A stretch of DNA of 64,000 nucleotides from Winogradskyella thalassocola (GCF_900099995.1 NZ_FNCZ01000005.1:149456-213455); one strand, 5' to 3'; shown: positions 7,640-18,263, counted from the first letter of the stretch. Program-made: numbers and translations. Notes: generated from the letters alone by a model not told the origin.

Positions 7640-10480
7640 CTAATACCATTTCCGTCTAAATAGACCGAGTAAGACTTGTGGGTCTACCGTAAACATAACA
7701 CGTATGCGTTGATCGTAGTTGGGTTGTCCAACTTCCCAGCCAAGATTAGAATAAATAGGGAAATAGATTTCAAAGTAATCTTCAACAAGGTTTAGTCGTA
7801 TACCCGAATCGTATACAAATTTGGGGTTAATAAACTTGTTTTTTACCAATCCAATATCAGTGTAAGCTTGAATGTACCTCCAAATGGATGTGCTAAAATT
7901 AGCAGTAGTCATCCATTGATTTGCAAACGGCGTGGCTAACTTAGATTTAAAACCACCTTCTGCCAAAATAATTTGTTGACTAAAAATCCCCGAGGCTTCG
8001 GAGCGTCCCAAATAGTTGAGATCAAATAAGTAATCTGTTGGTCGGTCTAACGCGAAACTAAAATAATTAGAATTGGGGTCCGAATTGTTGTCTAAGAATA
8101 CACCAGCAAAAAACCTAAAATTGATATTTTGGTTGCTTTGAGTCAGTTTTCTAAATTCATAATTAAATGAAATTTTACTGAATTTATCTGCAACCTGAAT
8201 GTCGGTATAAAATTTTGAATAGTTAATAATTCCAGGATTGAAATGGGTATACCTTAAATTAAAGACACCATAATCTGGTTCGTCTAACAGGACTGTGGCA
8301 TCTTCACCAAGTTCTCGAGAAATGCTAACATATCTCGCCATTATTTGATCCATTTGAGGGGATCTAAAATGGGAATCATTTCTAAAGCTAAAAGTAAGTG
8401 AAGGTCTAATTCTAGTGAAAAAGGCATCGGTAGCAAAGGATTGATAACCTGCGGTAAAGCCATAAGTGATATCAAAAAGATTTTTGTCTTCGATATTATG
8501 TGTGTAAAATATAGAAGTAGAACCTGTAAGGGCTCTCGACTTTGTAGCATATTGGGGAGAAAATCGATAATTTAATCGCTTTCTTAAAACCGTTTTATTA
8601 TACACTTTTGTGCCCAATGTTAAACCGTCATATATATTATTAAACTCAACCAAAGGCATAAAAAACACCTGATTGTAATTAGGGTCTTCAAAATCTTTAA
8701 ATAACCTTAATTGAAATGGTTTGTTGTTTAAAAAAGAACCTTCTACAGCTTTATAATTATCGCGTTGATTGTATTCTGGTATTACATTATTATAATCTAA
8801 AACAAAATTCTCGGTGCTATCTTTTGGCAATGTTATCGTTTTAGTGCCTTGTATATTTTCTACCCATAATTTGCCAATAACCGAATCATTTTTTAATTTA
8901 AAAAGTGGAATAGGCATTGTGTTATCTCGCTTATTCTTAATGGTGAGTTTTGTGGAATCTCCTATGGTTTCAATCGTCGATATTTTAAAATCTATCTTTT
9001 TTCGAGTATTTAAATAATCTGTAAAAAACCAGCGAATATCTTTAGATGTTTTAGAACTGATAAACGTTTCAAAATCGGCTAGGGAAACAGATTTTAATTG
9101 ATTGGTTTGCAAAAACTCTGTAATATAATCTGTCAAACTGATGTCGTCCGTAAACTGGTCTAAATAGTTAAGCCCAATACCGGCCTTGTATTTACCAGCG
9201 ATATTGGTATTGAATTTGGTTAAGGAGTCTTTTGAAGTGGTTAAAGGTTGGTCTCTGTTTTTTCGAGCAATTTCCATGTAATACAGATAGTACTGAAAAT
9301 TAAAGTCTAAATCAGCAGCATGAAAAGATCTGATACCCCATACATCTGCTAGGGTACCTATAAGTTTAGTGTCGGGATAATTTTCTTCAACATATTTAAT
9401 TAGATAATATACTTGCAGCCCTTCACTTAACCAATGTTCTTTTCTTGGGTTAAGCAATAGTGTGTTATCGAGGTACTTTTTTAATGCGGTTTTAAGAAGT
9501 TTTAATTCGTACTGAAAATCGTCTTGGAATGGGCGAAAAAAAGAAGGTAATTGATTAAGTCCATAGAGCGGGTCTTTTTGGTAATCAATCGACGTTACCA
9601 ATAATTGTTTGTGCGGATACGTCCCGAGATTTTTTGTTAGATACCGTGTAATCTTGTCCGTAATTAATGCTTTTGCAGCACCTGGAAGTCCTTTTTCTTT
9701 TATATCTGAAATTATAATGAAGTCATCGGTCTGTACAAAATTGTATAATGGAAATTTATAAAGAGATAAATAGGTATCCGTTCGGTCATTTCCACTTAAA
9801 ATAGTGGTTTGCGTGTTCTTTTCATTATTAACCGTAGTAGCGTTGAAATTGAGCTCAGACGTTATTTTATAGTTTCTTGGATGTGTAATACTCAGGGTTA
9901 TATTTGATTTCGGAATAAATAAATCATCTAAATTTTTGTTGCTATAATAATGCCACTCTCCGTCATAAACCGCTGGAGTAATATACCAATATTTTAAGTC
10001 GAAATCATTCGTTTTAGAAACACCATAACCTGTAAAACTAGCATCAGGAATTAATAGCTGATAGGTGAGGTGTAACGTGTAAGAAGTGCCTGGTTGTAAA
10101 GGGTTTTCTAAATCGACTTTAATCACATCAGGATGTGCTTTTAGGCGTTCAAATTCTAAAAAAGTTTCTATCTCATTTTTAATCGACGTCACCACAGTAA
10201 AACCACGTTCCTCGTTTTTTGCGAGATGGAACTTAGTACTGAACTCTTCTTCAAAACGTTTGGCTAATGGAGTCGATTTTGTAGAGTAGCTATTGTTCCA
10301 ATCATTGAGGTAAATTGTTTTAAGAACAGCATCCGTTTCATTCTTATAAACTATGGTTTGGGCTACTGAAATAGTTTTGGTTTCTACATGAACATCTGCA
10401 GTAATAGCCATCTTATTTTGAGCCGCAAGAGTGTAGCCAAAAACAATAAAAAGAACTGTTATTATAAGGTGCTTGTTCAA
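7640..10480 (-). CDS. M1-family metallopeptidase-like protein, apparently without its zinc motif
   Basis: This 946-residue protein begins with a signal peptide (LIITVLFIVFGYTLAAQ). The N-terminal half follows the M1 aminopeptidase plan: a beta-rich domain with an NDWNNSYS-type segment, then a helical domain containing HWLSEGLQVYYL near residue 356, which aligns with the WLNEGFA block of M1 enzymes. The HExxH zinc motif expected about 20 residues earlier is absent; the region reads YELKLLKTALKKYL. The C-terminal ~330 residues are rich in alternating aromatic strands, suggesting an outer-membrane barrel-like region. It is probably cell-surface associated and a pseudoenzyme, or it uses a diverged site. 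Confidence 0.75.
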   Translation of the reverse strand: MNKHLIITVLFIVFGYTLAAQNKMAITADVHVETKTISVAQTIVYKNETDAVLKTIYLNDWNNSYSTKSTPLAKRFEEEFSTKFHLAKNEERGFTVVTSIKNEIETFLEFERLKAHPDVIKVDLENPLQPGTSYTLHLTYQLLIPDASFTGYGVSKTNDFDLKYWYITPAVYDGEWHYYSNKNLDDLFIPKSNITLSITHPRNYKITSELNFNATTVNNEKNTQTTILSGNDRTDTYLSLYKFPLYNFVQTDDFIIISDIKEKGLPGAAKALITDKITRYLTKNLGTYPHKQLLVTSIDYQKDPLYGLNQLPSFFRPFQDDFQYELKLLKTALKKYLDNTLLLNPRKEHWLSEGLQVYYLIKYVEENYPDTKLIGTLADVWGIRSFHAADLDFNFQYYLYYMEIARKNRDQPLTTSKDSLTKFNTNIAGKYKAGIGLNYLDQFTDDISLTDYITEFLQTNQLKSVSLADFETFISSKTSKDIRWFFTDYLNTRKKIDFKISTIETIGDSTKLTIKNKRDNTMPIPLFKLKNDSVIGKLWVENIQGTKTITLPKDSTENFVLDYNNVIPEYNQRDNYKAVEGSFLNNKPFQLRLFKDFEDPNYNQVFFMPLVEFNNIYDGLTLGTKVYNKTVLRKRLNYRFSPQYATKSRALTGSTSIFYTHNIEDKNLFDITYGFTAGYQSFATDAFFTRIRPSLTFSFRNDSHFRSPQMDQIMARYVSISRELGEDATVLLDEPDYGVFNLRYTHFNPGIINYSKFYTDIQVADKFSKISFNYEFRKLTQSNQNINFRFFAGVFLDNNSDPNSNYFSFALDRPTDYLFDLNYLGRSEASGIFSQQIILAEGGFKSKLATPFANQWMTTANFSTSIWRYIQAYTDIGLVKNKFINPKFVYDSGIRLNLVEDYFEIYFPIYSNLGWEVGQPNYDQRIRVMFTVDPQVLLGLFRRKWY

Positions 10481-10579
10481 GTAGAGGATTATAAATTTAA
10501 GGGGTTAGTGTAATGGGGAGATACTGTTAAATAGTATAAGCAATCTCGTAAATTAGAAACATCGATATATTGTTTTGTG

Positions 10580-10846
10580 TCAGAAGTCATAATTTGGGTT
10601 GATAGCAATCATCGTTGTATTTAAAAGAACCGAAGCTTCAAAAGTATTATAGAGCTCACACCGTAAAACTAAATCGGGTTTATAGTCCGATAAAACATAG
10701 GGCAAATCATATGTACGATTAGGAACCGAATTTTCTAATGGGGAATTTAGTAAATTAGAAAACATCACTTTAACCGTTTCTTGCGCAGAAATAGGGGTTA
10801 AAGTGAGTAATATTATCATTAAAAAACCTAAAGTTTTCTTTTTCAT
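10580..10846 (-). pseudogene. Truncated N-terminal remnant of a secreted endonuclease/exonuclease/phosphatase protein
   Basis: This 88-residue frame has a signal peptide (FLMIILLTLTPISAQ). It is followed by VKVMFSNLLNSPLENSVPNR and SDYKPDLVLRCELYNT, which resemble the start of secreted EEP-superfamily proteins (usually MFYNLLN, then PDIxxxxEL with the catalytic Glu). The protein then stops after INPNYDF, where the family continues for several hundred residues. None of the later EEP motifs (NxH, DxN, SDH) occurs downstream in any frame before the next gene. I read it as a decayed gene; a functional short peptide is less likely. The full-length protein at 15,014-16,741 is a different member of the same superfamily. 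Confidence 0.55.
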
Positions 10847-10874
10847 AGCGTTGAATTAAAAAAAAAAGGTTTTC

Positions 10875-11561
10875 TTAGAAATTTGGACTAAGATCGTACT
10901 CTTTATAAAAATCATCAAGAATACTAATAACTTCATCTGGAGTATCAACAAGATGGATTAGGTCTAAATCTTTTTCACTAATATTTCCTGCATCTAGCAA
11001 TGTGGTTTTAACCCATTCTAACAAGCCACCCCAAAATTCTGTTCCAACTAAAATAATAGGAAATGATTCTATTTTGTGTGTTTGTATTAAAGTTATCGCT
11101 TCAAAAAGTTCATCTAAGGTTCCAAAACCTCCTGGCATAACAACAAAACCTTGAGAATATTTAACAAACATTACTTTTCTTACAAAGAAGTAATCAAAAT
11201 CTAAGCTTTTGTCACTATCGATATAAGGGTTGTCGTGTTGCTCAAAAGGCAATTCTATATTAAGACCAACAGATGTTCCGCCGGCAATATGTGCTCCTTT
11301 GTTACCAGCTTCCATAATACCTGGTCCACCACCTGTAATAACTCCGTAGCCATGCTCTACTATTTGAGTCGCGACGTCTTCTGCTAATTTGTAAAATTTA
11401 TGGTCAGGTTTTGTACGTGCAGATCCAAAAATGGAAACACAAGGTCCTATTTTACTTAATTTTTCATAACCATTGACAAACTCACCCATGATTTTAAAAA
11501 TTGCCCATGAGTCATTAGTCTTTATTTCATTCCAGCGTTTACTATTACTTTCGTTTCGCAT
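10875..11561 (-). CDS. LOG-family protein (TIGR00730 type nucleotide phosphoribohydrolase)
   Basis: With the start at 11,561 (MRNESNSKRW) the protein has 228 residues. It shows the lysine-decarboxylase-like Rossmann fold hallmarks of the LOG family: GGGPGIMEA in the middle and PGGFGTLDE, the catalytic PGGxGTxxE motif. LOG enzymes hydrolyse nucleoside 5'-monophosphates to the free base and ribose 5-phosphate and were first described as cytokinin activators; in bacteria the role is probably purine salvage. An upstream in-frame ATG at 11,606 adds 15 hydrophobic residues not expected for the family. The protein is cytoplasmic and transcribed alone. Confidence 0.85.
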   Translation of the reverse strand: MRNESNSKRWNEIKTNDSWAIFKIMGEFVNGYEKLSKIGPCVSIFGSARTKPDHKFYKLAEDVATQIVEHGYGVITGGGPGIMEAGNKGAHIAGGTSVGLNIELPFEQHDNPYIDSDKSLDFDYFFVRKVMFVKYSQGFVVMPGGFGTLDELFEAITLIQTHKIESFPIILVGTEFWGGLLEWVKTTLLDAGNISEKDLDLIHLVDTPDEVISILDDFYKEYDLSPNF

Positions 11562-11675
11562 ATGTTCAATATAATTTAATATAACAATATAAAAGCCATA
11601 TATCAATATGGCTTTGTCTTAATTTTAAGACCTTCAAAGTTAAGTTAAATTGATTGAAATCTGCGTTTAATCCTG

Positions 11676-11715
11676 AAAAAAAATAAGCGTATCTAAAATA
11701 TGTAGATACGCTTAT
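11676..11715 (-). terminator. Intrinsic terminator after the small membrane protein gene
   Basis: A perfect 13-bp inverted repeat (11,683-11,695 with 11,703-11,715; ATAAGCGTATCTA and its complement) has a 7-base loop. On the minus strand it is followed by a T-run (complement of the A-tract at 11,676-11,682). It sits 20 bases after the stop codon of the gene at 11,736-11,903. Confidence 0.85.
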
Positions 11716-11735
11716 GAATTCAATTTATTTAGAAT

Positions 11736-11921
<186 letters not shown>

Positions 11922-12032
11922 TTAGTATTGACCAAGTTATAAAATAAATGGATAGCTTTTTTTGTTTAAACCAATCGAGTTAACATTAGTATTAAATAAG
12001 TCACTATTCATAACCAACCAACGACCAACAAC

Positions 12033-14861
12033 CTACTTCATTTCCTTTTTCAAAAACTGAGCAGTATAACTTTTTTTATCTTTTATTATCTCTTCTGGTG
12101 TGCCTTTAGCAACGACTTTTCCGCCACCTTTTCCTCCTTCGTAGCCAATATCAATAATATAGTCTACCGTTTTAATCACATCGAGATTATGTTCAATGAT
12201 TAAAACCGTATTGCCTTTATCTGCTAATTTGTTAAGGACTTTCATCAAAACTCTAATATCCTCAAAATGTAAACCTGTAGTTGGTTCATCTAAAATATAG
12301 AAGGTGTTTCCTGTATCGCGTTTGCTTAATTCTGTTGCTAATTTTATACGTTGGGCTTCTCCTCCTGATAGTGTAGTACTTTGTTGACCTAGGGTAATGT
12401 ATCCTAGTCCAACGTCTTTAATCGTTTTGAGTTTTCTGTGAATCTTAGGAATGTTTTCAAAGAAGCTAACGGCTTCTTCAATCGTCATATTTAAAACGTC
12501 GCTAATAGATTTTCCTTTGTATCGAATTTCTAAAGTTTCACGATTAAAACGTTTGCCTTGGCAGGTTTCACATTCTACGTAAACATCTGGTAAGAAATTC
12601 ATTTCAATAACACGCAAACCACCTCCTTGGCAGGTTTCACAGCGACCACCTTTGACATTAAAACTAAAACGGCCTGGTTTATATCCACGAATCATCGCCT
12701 CAGGAATCTTTGCAAAAAGACTTCTGACTTCATCAAAAGTTTTGGTGTAGGTTGCAGGATTACTTCTTGGGGTTCTGCCGATTGGTGATTGGTTAATGTC
12801 GATTACTTTATCTAAATGCTCTAAACCTTTTATGCTTTTATAGGGCATTGGTTTTTTAACCCCATTAAAATAATGTGCGTTAAGAATAGGGTAAAGGGTT
12901 TCGTTGATTAAGGTCGATTTTCCACTTCCTGAAACTCCAGTTACTCCTATCATTTTTCCCAAAGGAAATTCTACATCCACATTCTTTAGGTTATTACCAG
13001 TACACCCTTTTAGAATTAGTTTTTTACCATTGCCTTTCCGTCTTGTTTTTGGGATTTCAATTTCCTTTTCACCATTGAGGTATGCAGCAGTTAGGGTGTG
13101 TTGTTTTAGTAATTCTGCTGGTGTTCCTTCACTTATAATTTCACCGCCATATTTTCCGGCAAATGGACCAATATCAATGACATGGTCGGCACGTTCTATC
13201 ATGTCCTTATCGTGCTCTACGACAATGACAGAGTTACCAACATCTCTCAATGAGATTAAAGAATTAATCAACTTTTCATTATCGCGTTGGTGTAAGCCAA
13301 TACTCGGTTCATCTAAAATATAAAGCACACCAACCAATTGCGATCCAATCTGTGTCGCTAATCTTATACGCTGTGCTTCTCCACCAGATAAGGATTTAGA
13401 GCTTCGGTTTAAGCTGAGGTAGGTAAGACCAACATCGAGTAAAAACTGAACTCTGCTTCTGATTTCCTTAATAATTTCTGCTGAGATTTGTTGTTGCTTA
13501 TCGGATAGGCGATCAAGTAAACCTTCTAGCCATTTGCTGAGTTCGACAATATCCATAGAGACCAAATCGGCAATACTTTTACCATCAACTTTAAAATAAA
13601 GCGATTCTTTTCTTAGACGTGAGCCTTCACAAATCGGACACTCTACTTTGTCCATATATTCTTTTGCCCAACGTGTTAAGGAAGTCGAATCTGAATTGTA
13701 CTGACTTTCAATAAAATTGGCAACACCTTCAAAATCGATTTTATAATCTCTGGTAACACCTAGAAGTTTACTTTCTACGGTAAATTTATCTTTTCCACCA
13801 TGAAGAATCACATGTTTGGCTTCTTCTGGAATGTCTTTCCAAGCATCATTTAGCGAAAATTCATAGCGCTGTGCTATGGTTTCGAACTGTTTGAAAATCC
13901 AACTTTTTTTCTGAGGGCCGTGTGGTGCTAATGCTCCGTTTTTTATAGATAAGGATTCATCTGGCACTAATTTGCGGTCGTTTACCACATATAATTCGCC
14001 AATACCGTTACAGTTATAACAAGCACCTTTTGGTGAGTTGAATGAAAAATTATTGGGTTCTGGATTGGGATAAGAAATACCACTAGAAGGACACATTAAA
14101 TTCCGGCTAAAAAAACGCGGCTCGTTAGTGTCTTGGTCAATAACCATTAATACATCTTCACCATGATACATGGCTGTATTAATGCTTTCCATTAAACGTT
14201 TATCGTTGTTTTCGGAGTCATCAATTTTAAGTCTATCGATCACAATTTCGATATCGTGGGTTTTGTAACGGTCTAGTTTCATACCCTTTTCGATATCTAC
14301 GATGTCGCCATCGGTTCTCACTTTAACGAAACCTTGCTTGGCAATTTGCTCAAACAATTCGCGATAATGTCCTTTACGAGAGCGTATAACAGGCGATAAG
14401 ATATTAATGCGCTTGCCTTTATACGATTTTAAGATGAGGTCTTTAATTTGCTCATCGTTATAACTGACCATCTGTTCTCCAGTATTAAAACTGTAAGCAT
14501 CGGCAGCTCTTGCGTATAGTAAACGCAAAAAATCATATATTTCTGTGATGGTACCAACTGTAGATCGTGGAGATTTACTAGTTGTTTTTTGCTCAATGGC
14601 AATTACAGGAGAAAGGCCATCAATTTTATCCACATCTGGTCGCTCTAAACTCCCTAAAAACTGACGCGCATAAGCCGAAAATGTTTCAATATAACGACGT
14701 TGACCTTCGGCATAAATAGTATCAAAAGCTAACGATGATTTTCCACTTCCAGATAAACCAGTAATAACAACTAATTTGTCTCTAGGAATAGTAACGTCGA
14801 TATTTTTAAGGTTGTGAACGCGTGCTCCTTTTACTTCAATGGAATCGTTGAATTGGCTCAT
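12033..14861 (-). CDS. uvrA: Excinuclease ABC subunit A
   Basis: This 942-residue protein has the duplicated ABC ATPase plan of UvrA: Walker A motifs GLSGSGKSS near residue 35 and GVSGSGKST near residue 643, two LSGGEAQRI signatures, and zinc-binding cysteine clusters ([16 protein letters not shown], and the CETCQGG / CETCQGKR pair). UvrA dimers recognise helix-distorting lesions and load UvrB in nucleotide excision repair. The length is normal for the family and all motifs are intact. A -7 box (TACCTTTG) lies about 40 bases upstream. UvrB and UvrC are not nearby. Confidence 0.97.
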   Translation of the reverse strand: MSQFNDSIEVKGARVHNLKNIDVTIPRDKLVVITGLSGSGKSSLAFDTIYAEGQRRYIETFSAYARQFLGSLERPDVDKIDGLSPVIAIEQKTTSKSPRSTVGTITEIYDFLRLLYARAADAYSFNTGEQMVSYNDEQIKDLILKSYKGKRINILSPVIRSRKGHYRELFEQIAKQGFVKVRTDGDIVDIEKGMKLDRYKTHDIEIVIDRLKIDDSENNDKRLMESINTAMYHGEDVLMVIDQDTNEPRFFSRNLMCPSSGISYPNPEPNNFSFNSPKGACYNCNGIGELYVVNDRKLVPDESLSIKNGALAPHGPQKKSWIFKQFETIAQRYEFSLNDAWKDIPEEAKHVILHGGKDKFTVESKLLGVTRDYKIDFEGVANFIESQYNSDSTSLTRWAKEYMDKVECPICEGSRLRKESLYFKVDGKSIADLVSMDIVELSKWLEGLLDRLSDKQQQISAEIIKEIRSRVQFLLDVGLTYLSLNRSSKSLSGGEAQRIRLATQIGSQLVGVLYILDEPSIGLHQRDNEKLINSLISLRDVGNSVIVVEHDKDMIERADHVIDIGPFAGKYGGEIISEGTPAELLKQHTLTAAYLNGEKEIEIPKTRRKGNGKKLILKGCTGNNLKNVDVEFPLGKMIGVTGVSGSGKSTLINETLYPILNAHYFNGVKKPMPYKSIKGLEHLDKVIDINQSPIGRTPRSNPATYTKTFDEVRSLFAKIPEAMIRGYKPGRFSFNVKGGRCETCQGGGLRVIEMNFLPDVYVECETCQGKRFNRETLEIRYKGKSISDVLNMTIEEAVSFFENIPKIHRKLKTIKDVGLGYITLGQQSTTLSGGEAQRIKLATELSKRDTGNTFYILDEPTTGLHFEDIRVLMKVLNKLADKGNTVLIIEHNLDVIKTVDYIIDIGYEGGKGGGKVVAKGTPEEIIKDKKSYTAQFLKKEMK

Positions 14862-14897
14862 ATTTTAATTTGTCCTCTTGTATTTTTAGCAAAGTTG

Positions 14898-14905
14898 CAA
14901 AGGTA
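14898..14905 (-). promoter_or_regulatory. -7 box (TACCTTTG) of uvrA
   Basis: On the minus strand TACCTTTG exactly matches TAnnTTTG, 36 bases before the uvrA ATG. No clear -33 TTG is visible at the expected distance. Confidence 0.45.
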
Positions 14906-15013
14906 AGGTTTTTGTGATTAAAATAGTTGTAAGCTTTAGTTATGGTTTTGCTAAAACTCTGATTTAACGTATCCGATATTAGGAATTGTATGGAAGTACA
15001 ACAACGATTTTAT

Positions 15014-16741
15014 TTAGTTTTTTATCAGTTTGTGACTGACACTATTACCTTCGCTATTTTGTATTACAATGATATAAAACCCAGATGGTAGCGATTCAAG
15101 ATTTAGTTCGGTTGATTTGGCATTTATGTTTTTAGTAACTAAAACGTTGCCTAGAGTATTTAAAACTTGTATCTGATAGTTGTCATAGCTCTTTAGACCA
15201 ATAGTGATTGACCCATTTGTTGGATTAGGATAAATAACGCTATCGGTAAGATTATGATGGGGTGTACTTAAGTTTTCGTTTATGGAAAAGTCAGTTATTA
15301 CAGGAAAATGATCTGAGGCACTAGCGGTATCAAACGAATTTAAATTATATAGCGCTAAACGCTCTAAGGACATTACTTCTGTTTGAAGAACGAAGGATTT
15401 TTCGGCAGTAAGTGTATAGTCTGAAAAAATAATATAATCTAATTTGCCCGGCGGAAACCCTTGGTCATCCGATCTCCACGTGTACGCCATTCTCAAATCT
15501 GATTGTAAACAATTTTCTTCTTTAAGATCCGTATCGTCCCAATCTAAAGGAGCACCAGCTCCATAAGTTAAAGTATCTTGTATGTCTCCAGTTTTTAATG
15601 TGGTTAATTGGTGAGAATAGCCAACTAAATTTAAATCTCCAGAATACATAAAGGGAGTGTTTTCTTCTAAAGTAATGATACCTCCTGGTGACTTCGCATC
15701 TAAAATAAAAGCAGCATATTGATCTGCCTCGTCTTGTCTTAAATCATCAGCGGCACAACAATGTAAATGAGCATTGGTAAACAATAAATCTGTAGCGTAA
15801 GAACTTGGTAAATCTATTAAAACAGGAAATTGCCTCGTAAGACTGTTCCATTGCTGTGAAATTTCCCATCTCGAAACAGTAATCAGTCCTCCGAGCTTTT
15901 CAGCATACCATCCATTGGCTGTTTCTAAGGGAAGCCATGCATCGAAAAGCGATTTTACATGAGAAGCAGAAGTGTCCCAACATTCCGTTAATCCAGCCAC
16001 ATCTGGAGCAATTGATTTAATGATCTGCTCAAAATTATCGACTCTATTATTGTCATCTAGACCAATGTTTAAAGTGTTGTAAGCGAGTAATCTAATATCC
16101 GAAGGGTTAGATTTGTTTATGTCAATTGGGGTGTAAGGAGTTATTGGTGTGTCATCAAACGTATATGAAAACGTGTTTCCTTCATTGGGTAGTTTATCAA
16201 AATTAGCATCATTTTTTAATAAGATTTTTATGGTTGAAGCGGTAAATAAAGGATTGATACCATCTGGTATTTGATGTCTGCCAATGGCAATTTCAAATTC
16301 ATTAGAAGTTACTGTGGGAGCAGCTCTTAATTTTAGACTAGTAAAATCTATTTCAGAATACGGTGTTACGTTATAATGGGCATATAAATCTTTGAAAATA
16401 ATACCGACTTCCGAGCCATAGCCCTCTTGGATTTGATAACCCGTATTCAAATCGTTATCTGTATCTATAAAAAGTCTCAATTGTTGAGAAACTAAGTTGT
16501 CGGTTAAATCGAATTCTATATTGGTTTTGATTTTTATATATAAGAATTCTTCATCATTTGTTACTTGAAGTTCTAAAAGGTCAATACCACTAATAGATTC
16601 GTTAGTGTCTATATAGGTGGTTAAACTAGTATCCCAGTCGTCAAAAAGACCGTCAATAGTGATCTCTGTAGATTGCGGGAATAATGTTAAGGAATGTAAT
16701 ACGAATAGTGTAAAACACAATATTTTAGGGAACGACAACAT
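15014..16741 (-). CDS. Secreted EEP-superfamily nuclease/phosphatase with T9SS sorting domain
   Basis: The 575-residue protein has a signal peptide (ILCFTLFVLHSLTLFPQ). Next comes a beta-rich N-terminal domain (about 25-190) resembling a carbohydrate-binding module (DGLFDDWD start). The endonuclease/exonuclease/phosphatase core (about 215-495) carries LLAYNTLNIG, the acidic LTECWD, NAHLH, GDLNLVG, KLDYI and ASDHFPV, so all catalytic positions seem present. The last ~70 residues are a type IX secretion sorting domain (YPNPTNGSITI, SGFYIIVI, HKLIKN). It is therefore exported and probably surface-anchored, acting on extracellular nucleic acid or phosphoesters. The substrate is not assignable. 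Confidence 0.88.
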   Translation of the reverse strand: MLSFPKILCFTLFVLHSLTLFPQSTEITIDGLFDDWDTSLTTYIDTNESISGIDLLELQVTNDEEFLYIKIKTNIEFDLTDNLVSQQLRLFIDTDNDLNTGYQIQEGYGSEVGIIFKDLYAHYNVTPYSEIDFTSLKLRAAPTVTSNEFEIAIGRHQIPDGINPLFTASTIKILLKNDANFDKLPNEGNTFSYTFDDTPITPYTPIDINKSNPSDIRLLAYNTLNIGLDDNNRVDNFEQIIKSIAPDVAGLTECWDTSASHVKSLFDAWLPLETANGWYAEKLGGLITVSRWEISQQWNSLTRQFPVLIDLPSSYATDLLFTNAHLHCCAADDLRQDEADQYAAFILDAKSPGGIITLEENTPFMYSGDLNLVGYSHQLTTLKTGDIQDTLTYGAGAPLDWDDTDLKEENCLQSDLRMAYTWRSDDQGFPPGKLDYIIFSDYTLTAEKSFVLQTEVMSLERLALYNLNSFDTASASDHFPVITDFSINENLSTPHHNLTDSVIYPNPTNGSITIGLKSYDNYQIQVLNTLGNVLVTKNINAKSTELNLESLPSGFYIIVIQNSEGNSVSHKLIKN

Positions 16742-16949
16742 AGAATTTATTTGTTAGCAAATTAATTCTTTTTTATAGACTAGCATAGTATTTTATTTAA
16801 CTAGAGCATACTATTTATGACCTTTTAATTCGTGTATAGTATCAGGTCACAAAATTGTAGGTGATAAAATGAGCGCACATTTGTATGGATATAGTTCAAT
16901 AATTATCTAAAAGGGACTTAAATTTAGAGGACATTAAAAAGAAAGAGTT

Positions 16950-17087
16950 ATGGAAAAATTATTGAAAATTATAGGGGCTGCTTGGGGAGCAAAAAAAATA
17001 GGTGGTGGTAAATGTGGTTGTATCGGTACAATTGTAGTTTTTTTTATACTCTATTGGCTATTAGGTTATGTTTTTGAAGTGTTTTAG
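16950..17087 (+). CDS. Small glycine-rich single-pass membrane protein
   Basis: A 45-residue frame (ATG at 16,950, TAG at 17,085) encodes an amphipathic start MEKLLKIIGAAWGAKKIGGG, a CGC motif, then one hydrophobic helix (IGTIVVFFILYWLLGYVF). The composition and the clean start make it a likely gene, but I do not recognise a family. It stands alone between a minus-strand gene and the FAH-family gene, with spacers of about 140-200 bases. Confidence 0.5.
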   Translation: MEKLLKIIGAAWGAKKIGGGKCGCIGTIVVFFILYWLLGYVFEVF

Positions 17088-17229
17088 CATCGTTTATTCT
17101 TAGTCTTTTGATATTGTTTTAACTAATTAGAGGTGAGAACGAATGTTGTTTTTATGGGGCTGAATATTACTGTAGAATTAATTTACATTTTGTACATTTA
17201 CTATAGATAAATTAAAACAAAAAGCCACC

Positions 17230-17844
17230 ATGAAAATAATAGGTATTGGCAAAAATTACGTCAACGATACTTCGGAAATTAGTGCTATAAAAACAGGTGC
17301 GCAAACTATATTTACAAAACCAGATTCGAGTTTGGTTATCGGTAATAAAGATATCGACTTCCCTAAAATCACTAACCAATTGGCTTATGAAGTAGAGCTG
17401 GTAGCAAAAATAGGAAAGCGTGGTAAAGATATTTCACTAAGTGATGCGGTATCTTTCATCTCAGACATTGCGATAGGAATAGATTATACGGCTAAAGATG
17501 TGTTAGCGGCGAGCAGAGAAAACAAAGGACCTTGGGCTTTGGCTAAAGGTTTTGATGGAGCATCTCCGATTTCGGAATTTAAACCAATGTCAAACTTCTC
17601 AGATTTGAGCGCTATTAATTTCGATTTAAAAATTAATGGAGAACAAAAACAAGTGGGTACAACCAGTTTAATGATTTATAGCTTTGCCGAAATTATTGCT
17701 TATGTATCGTCTTTTATGACTTTAGAAGAGGGAGATCTTATTTTTACAGGTACGCCAGCGAGTGGCACAGGCTTAGTAGTAAAGGGAGATCATTTACAAG
17801 CTTCTATTGAAGGCGAATTGCTTTTAGATTTTAAGATGATTTAA
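17230..17844 (+). CDS. Fumarylacetoacetate hydrolase family protein
   Basis: The 204-residue protein is the catalytic FAH domain alone: GIGKNYVNDTSEI at the start, the acidic metal ligands in YEVELVAKIGKRG, DYTAKDV, and the C-terminal GDLIFTGTPASGTG. The family includes acylpyruvases, oxaloacetate decarboxylases and 2-hydroxyhepta-2,4-diene-1,7-dioate isomerases; the short single-domain form resembles the FAHD1/acylpyruvase group. No catabolic partner genes are adjacent, so the physiological substrate is open. The protein is cytoplasmic. Confidence 0.85.
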   Translation: MKIIGIGKNYVNDTSEISAIKTGAQTIFTKPDSSLVIGNKDIDFPKITNQLAYEVELVAKIGKRGKDISLSDAVSFISDIAIGIDYTAKDVLAASRENKGPWALAKGFDGASPISEFKPMSNFSDLSAINFDLKINGEQKQVGTTSLMIYSFAEIIAYVSSFMTLEEGDLIFTGTPASGTGLVVKGDHLQASIEGELLLDFKMI

Positions 17845-17890
17845 GTGCTACCGATCAGACCTGCAATGATGTGACGCGTCGAAGGTATGA

Positions 17891-18001
17891 TTAATCCTCG
17901 CTATCTATTTTGTTATAGGCACGAATGACTAATACGGCCCAAACCACAACACATACCGATACAAATATCGAAAATGAGAAAATTATTTCATTTGCCTCCA
18001 T
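17891..18001 (-). CDS. Tiny single-pass membrane protein
   Basis: A 36-residue frame starts at ATG 18,001 and ends at TAA 17,891. It encodes MEANEIIFSFSIFVSVCVVV followed by WAVLVIRAYN and an acidic tail, that is one transmembrane helix with a short charged C-terminus. It overlaps the 3' end of the upstream membrane protein gene by 14 bases in another frame, a typical translational coupling. The family is unknown and too short for confident assignment. The overlap and codon composition are the main support. Confidence 0.45.
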   Translation of the reverse strand: MEANEIIFSFSIFVSVCVVVWAVLVIRAYNKIDSED

Positions 18002-18176
18002 TGAAGATTTGTTTTAAAAAGATTGCGAATGCAAGAATTGTTGGTACCCATAGTCCAATAAAGATAGCATGACGCTGATCTCCTCTTAAGAACAAATACA
18101 TGGCAACCACTATAATCAAAACGCAAATCGTTAATATAAAGAGGTTTAAGGGACCTATTTTTTTTGTGAAATTCAT
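17988..18176 (-). CDS. Small two-helix membrane protein
   Basis: The 62-residue protein has two hydrophobic segments (LNLFILTICVLIIVVAMYLF and AIFIGLWVPTILAFAIFL) joined by a charged RGDQRH loop, and ends in FNGGK. I recognise it only as a small conserved-looking inner-membrane protein. It is followed by an overlapping 36-residue membrane protein on the same strand, and the two may form a complex. No regulatory signal is obvious. Confidence 0.55.
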   Translation of the reverse strand: MNFTKKIGPLNLFILTICVLIIVVAMYLFLRGDQRHAIFIGLWVPTILAFAIFLKQIFNGGK

Positions 18177-18255
18177 CCTAGGTTAATTAATTAGTGTTAT
18201 AAATTTAATAAAAAAAAACACATTCAATTCCTATAAATGAAAAATTACGGTATTT

Positions 18256-18263
18256 TACCTTTG
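18256..18263 (+). promoter_or_regulatory. -7 box (TACCTTTG) of the DUF2452 gene
   Basis: TACCTTTG is an exact match to the Bacteroidetes TAnnTTTG consensus, 18 bases upstream of the ATG at 18,282, giving a short leader. Confidence 0.5.
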
